NCBI GenBank assembly: GCA_036502005.1
Contig: DASXZH010000078.1
Location: 1 to 64,000 of the forward strand
Direction: 5' to 3'
DNA length: 64,000 bases
From: DASXZH01 sp036502005
Lineage (GTDB): Bacteria > Armatimonadota > Fimbriimonadia > Fimbriimonadales > Fimbriimonadaceae
Below are positions 61,726 to 64,000 of this stretch, piece by piece. The position numbers and the translations under genes are program-made. The notes under the pieces are model-generated. The model was not told where the DNA came from and made no database searches. It saw nothing but the letters and a program-made list of their open reading frames with translations. How positions within the stretch are numbered: position 1 is the stretch's first letter; every line of letters begins with the position of its first letter.

Positions 61726-62361
61726 ATGTTCCGTAAGAAACCCGCCCCAATAATTGCCCCCGAATGGATGATCGTGGGGCTTGGCAATCCCGGCGGCGAG
61801 TACAAGGGCACGCGGCACAACGTGGGCTTCGAAGTCATCGACCGGATCGCAGCCCAAAACAGGGCCAAACTCGATAAGGGTCGAAACCGGGCTCTAACCG
61901 GAACGGCCAATCTCGGCGGAGTTTCCGTGCTTCTGGTAAAGCCGCTCACCTATATGAACCTAAGCGGACAATCGGTTGGGCCGCTTGCCCGAACCTTCAA
62001 CCTAAAGCCGGACCGAATCCTAGTCGTAGCCGACGATTTAGACCTTGAAACCGGCCGAGTTAAGATGAAGCTGAAGGGAAGTGCCGGCGGGCACAACGGC
62101 CACAAGTCTCTTATTGGCGCGATTGGGATGGAGTATCCCAGAATCAAAATCGGCATTGGCCACGTTAACCGGAACCACACCATTGACCACGTTCTAAGCT
62201 CTTTCGATCGAGACGAGCGCCCGCTCATCGATGAAGCGGTGCAACTGGCTGCAGAAGCATGCGAACTGGCTTGTACGCAGGGAATAAACGCGGCACTAAA
62301 TAGGATCGCCCTGTCCAACAAGAACAGGGGCGAAACGGTGGAAGAAGAAGACCCTACCTAA
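61726..62361 (+). CDS. pth: Peptidyl-tRNA hydrolase
   Basis: Frees tRNA from prematurely released peptidyl-tRNA. WMIVGLGNPGGEYKGTRHNVGFEV carries the catalytic Asn and His; VVADDLDLE and GGHNGHKSLIGAIG follow. From ATG 61726 it is 211 aa; MIVGLGNPG at 61768 is another possible start, while the far-upstream TTG 61630 is not supported. The C-terminus ends VEEEDPT. Its 3' end overlaps the convergent hypothetical gene by 8 nt. Confidence 0.95.
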   Translation: MFRKKPAPIIAPEWMIVGLGNPGGEYKGTRHNVGFEVIDRIAAQNRAKLDKGRNRALTGTANLGGVSVLLVKPLTYMNLSGQSVGPLARTFNLKPDRILVVADDLDLETGRVKMKLKGSAGGHNGHKSLIGAIGMEYPRIKIGIGHVNRNHTIDHVLSSFDRDERPLIDEAVQLAAEACELACTQGINAALNRIALSNKNRGETVEEEDPT

Positions 62362-62791
62362 GAAGGAGCGGCTCGCCGCGTTCTACATAGGTGTGCTGAG
62401 TGTTGAGCATGTGAAGGGGCATTTCAGAACGGCCCCAAACCGATTCTTCGGCATCCATAAAGGTGTTGTAGACAATGCTGCCATCCTTGCTCTTTTTCCA
62501 GCCAGGCGTTCCGTGGCCGGTATAAAGCACCACGTAAAGGCCAGGAGACACATAAACGTCGTCACAAAAAGCGTGGCCTACGTTGCACAGGCCAGCTCCT
62601 TCAAATGCGCTCTGGCTCAGCAACGCATGGCCCTTCAAATTGACTCGCATCGAGCCCTGATTCTGGAGTAATACAAACTCCCTTTCTGGTCGATCTTCCT
62701 TGTGAACTCCTACTATGCGAAGCAATGCTCCTACCTCCGTCCCTCGTGTTTTAAGGGACGTAACCGAGCGCAATTTTGCATCCCGGAACAT
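62354..62791 (-). CDS. Hypothetical protein, possible lamin-tail-like domain
   Basis: 145 aa. LLRIVGVHKEDRPEREFVLL, then QNQGSMRVNLKGHALLSQSA resembles the start of lamin-tail (LTD) domains, a beta-fold found in bacterial surface and nuclease proteins; the match is by eye and weak. ATG 62854 would overlap the upstream gene by 38 nt, so 62791 (25 nt after that gene's stop) is preferred. Confidence 0.6.
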   Translation of the reverse strand: MFRDAKLRSVTSLKTRGTEVGALLRIVGVHKEDRPEREFVLLQNQGSMRVNLKGHALLSQSAFEGAGLCNVGHAFCDDVYVSPGLYVVLYTGHGTPGWKKSKDGSIVYNTFMDAEESVWGRSEMPLHMLNTQHTYVERGEPLLLR

Positions 62792-62816
62792 GGGTTGTAC
62801 CCGAAGAAATGGAAGA

Positions 62817-63386
62817 TTATTCGCCCAACAGAGCAATTTCCGAAACTTCTTCAAGACCCGATCTGCGGCGCTCGAAGAAGTGCATGGAGTACCGTACAGA
62901 TTCTTCTGCCGCGCTGCGAAACACCTTTAAAGTTCGTGGCCTGGCCAGCAGCCACGAGTCTGCCGTGATGTCCGTGCGATGGTCTCGGTTAAAGATCTCA
63001 GAGGCAATTTCCAGCACCCTTTGCAAAGGCAAAAACTGCTTGCGAAGCGCGAGACTCACCCGCAAAGGAGACCCCGCCAGCCGACCGACAACGGCCGGGT
63101 CGATCGTTTCAAATCCTTGTGGCAAACGGTAGGCGATTTCCTGCCGATAGTGGTCGGTGACCATCACTGGCCAGTATTGGAAAAGCTGCTTGAGTTCCCG
63201 CTCTTCGGGTGACTCGGCGGTTTCTAAAGCGTAAAAGGCGGCAGCGGCGGCAATGAGGCCGTATCGAAGGCCCAAGGTGCACGAATAGGCCATGGGCTTG
63301 AGGGGATATCGGTTTGGAAGGCGAAACTGAACGCATCGCAAACCTTGCGATAAAGCTGATTCTGCTCGCTCCTGGATGGGCTTCAT
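62817..63386 (-). CDS. Hypothetical protein (189 aa)
   Basis: Helix-rich with one hydrophobic stretch (TLGLRYGLIAAAAAFYAL), no clear signal peptide and no motif recognised. ATG start. Probably an operon with the following gene on the same strand. Its segment PLKPMAYSCTLGLRYGL could be a membrane-associated helix. Confidence 0.65.
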   Translation of the reverse strand: MKPIQERAESALSQGLRCVQFRLPNRYPLKPMAYSCTLGLRYGLIAAAAAFYALETAESPEERELKQLFQYWPVMVTDHYRQEIAYRLPQGFETIDPAVVGRLAGSPLRVSLALRKQFLPLQRVLEIASEIFNRDHRTDITADSWLLARPRTLKVFRSAAEESVRYSMHFFERRRSGLEEVSEIALLGE

Positions 63387-63475
63387 TGATTCACCGAGAG
63401 CACGGTCCGAGTCATCCGAATTCTACCGGCAATTCTGCGACGACGTGGGAAGGATGCAAGTTCAAACACGAGACA

Positions 63476-63610
63476 CTAATCTGATTTCTTTGAAATCGTC
63501 TTCGCTTCTTTTAGGCGCTTCAAATCTGCTTCGTCAACTTCTTCCGGCGAGTGCGTGTCATGCACGTTCGGCTCGTGGTTATCATCCGAAGCGGGTCTGT
63601 TGCTGCCATA
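63476..63610 (-). CDS. Possible small charged protein (44 aa)
   Basis: ATG-started frame reading MAANRPASDDNHEPNVHD and ending EEVDEADLKRLKEAKTISKK then SD-stop. Acidic then Lys-rich, with no obvious ribosome-binding site. It fills part of the 371-nt gap before the last lipoprotein. Could be spurious. Confidence 0.3.
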   Translation of the reverse strand, partial: YGSNRPASDDNHEPNVHDTHSPEEVDEADLKRLKEAKTISKKSD

Positions 63611-63743
63611 CAAGTTTTTGGGAAGTTTCGATTCTTCGTCCACATTTAGTTATACGGCAATTTGTGCCCGCCGTGCGTGTTTCATGCAAGGGATTTTGCG
63701 TGTGTTAATTTTGAATCTGGAGCAACGTGCGTCCCCTTTGCCG

Positions 63744-63749
63744 TATAAT
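63744..63749 (+). promoter_or_regulatory. -10 box TATAAT close to the start codon
   Basis: A perfect TATAAT lies 8 nt before the ATG at 63758. It would start transcription at about 63756, giving an almost leaderless mRNA. A good -35 at 17-nt spacing is not seen. Confidence 0.45.
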
Positions 63750-63757
63750 TCGGAGTT

Positions 63758-64000
63758 ATGCGCTTCGCCATTCTTTCTCTATCTTTCTTTGCTCTTGCCT
63801 TGGCCACCGCCGGTTGCAGCAGCAGCCAGGACGCTACCTCGACCGGAGCTCAAACTTCCGCTACTTCGACCCCTGCTACTACCGCAGCATCCACCGATAC
63901 CGCGACACCGCCTGAAACTAAAACCATGCCAGACACTTCCAAGCCCGCATCGTCATCTGCCTCCCAAGGAACGACCAACGACAACGTGGCAGCCATGCCG
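63758..64000 (+). CDS. Lipoprotein, N-terminal part (runs off the window)
   Basis: MRFAILSLSFFALALATAGC is a lipoprotein signal with lipobox ATAGC, then a Ser/Thr/Ala/Pro-rich linker (DATSTGAQTSATSTPATTAA). The linker resembles that of the cytochrome lipoprotein at 14707, which places its domain beyond residue 68, so a cytochrome or other extracytoplasmic domain may follow outside the window. Confidence 0.8.
   Translation, partial: MRFAILSLSFFALALATAGCSSSQDATSTGAQTSATSTPATTAASTDTATPPETKTMPDTSKPASSSASQGTTNDNVAAMP

Overview
The window is about 64 kb of dense bacterial chromosome, mostly core metabolism and cell-envelope genes, with one accessory island. Lipoprotein signals, an efflux adaptor, type IV-pilin-like genes, a membrane pyrophosphatase and PEP-CTERM-like proteins point to a diderm environmental bacterium. 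The repeat-rich intergenic style and the C-terminally Ig-repeated secreted proteins make me think of Armatimonadota (Fimbriimonas-like), but that placement is only a guess. No rRNA, tRNA or CRISPR array was seen.

Layout. 1-300: the end of an IS3-family element and an inverted repeat. 339-7546 (minus): aspartate kinase and an M20 peptidase (overlapping pair), a membrane H+-pyrophosphatase with a large extra domain, and tryptophanase. 7722-9722 (minus): M16 peptidase and a fumarylacetoacetase-fold enzyme. 9744-13638 (minus): a five-gene pilin-like operon ending in two paralogous membrane proteins. 13769-14419 (plus): two tiny PEP-CTERM-like proteins, each with its own sigma-54-type promoter and terminator. 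14707-23149 (plus): cytochrome lipoprotein, purF, 4-hydroxyphenylpyruvate dioxygenase, Gfo/Idh/MocA oxidoreductase, phytanoyl-CoA-dioxygenase-like protein, PII, a catalytically dead RAYT-like protein and a TlpA-like lipoprotein. Arrays of short repeats lie between several of these genes.

Accessory island, about 23.2-33.3 kb. It holds two AlbA_2 (Schlafen-type) proteins and one TIR protein. All three end in the same roughly 210-residue domain, which I do not recognise. Around them are an XRE regulator, a zinc-ribbon membrane protein, an IS1595-like transposase overlapping a Cas4/RecB-type nuclease, a FtsH-like HEAAH metalloprotease and several small unknown genes. I infer a defence-type island in which one shared sensing or oligomerisation module carries different effectors.

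From 34 kb the window returns to ordinary genes: NUDIX, a D-aminopeptidase (M55)/glycosidase/NtN-hydrolase run, a Rieske oxygenase, and trmD-lepB-rplS-lepB. 44-57 kb carries three giant secreted proteins (PQQ- or BNR-type propellers plus 4-6 Ig-like repeats each), one of them frameshifted at a T6 run, and the orphan last repeat of a fourth. 57-64 kb has a YlmA-like ABC ATPase, then a polyprenyl-phosphate sugar transferase, UDP-GlcNAc 2-epimerase and undecaprenyl-diphosphatase (a lipid-carrier glycan module), peptidyl-tRNA hydrolase, unknown genes and the start of a lipoprotein.
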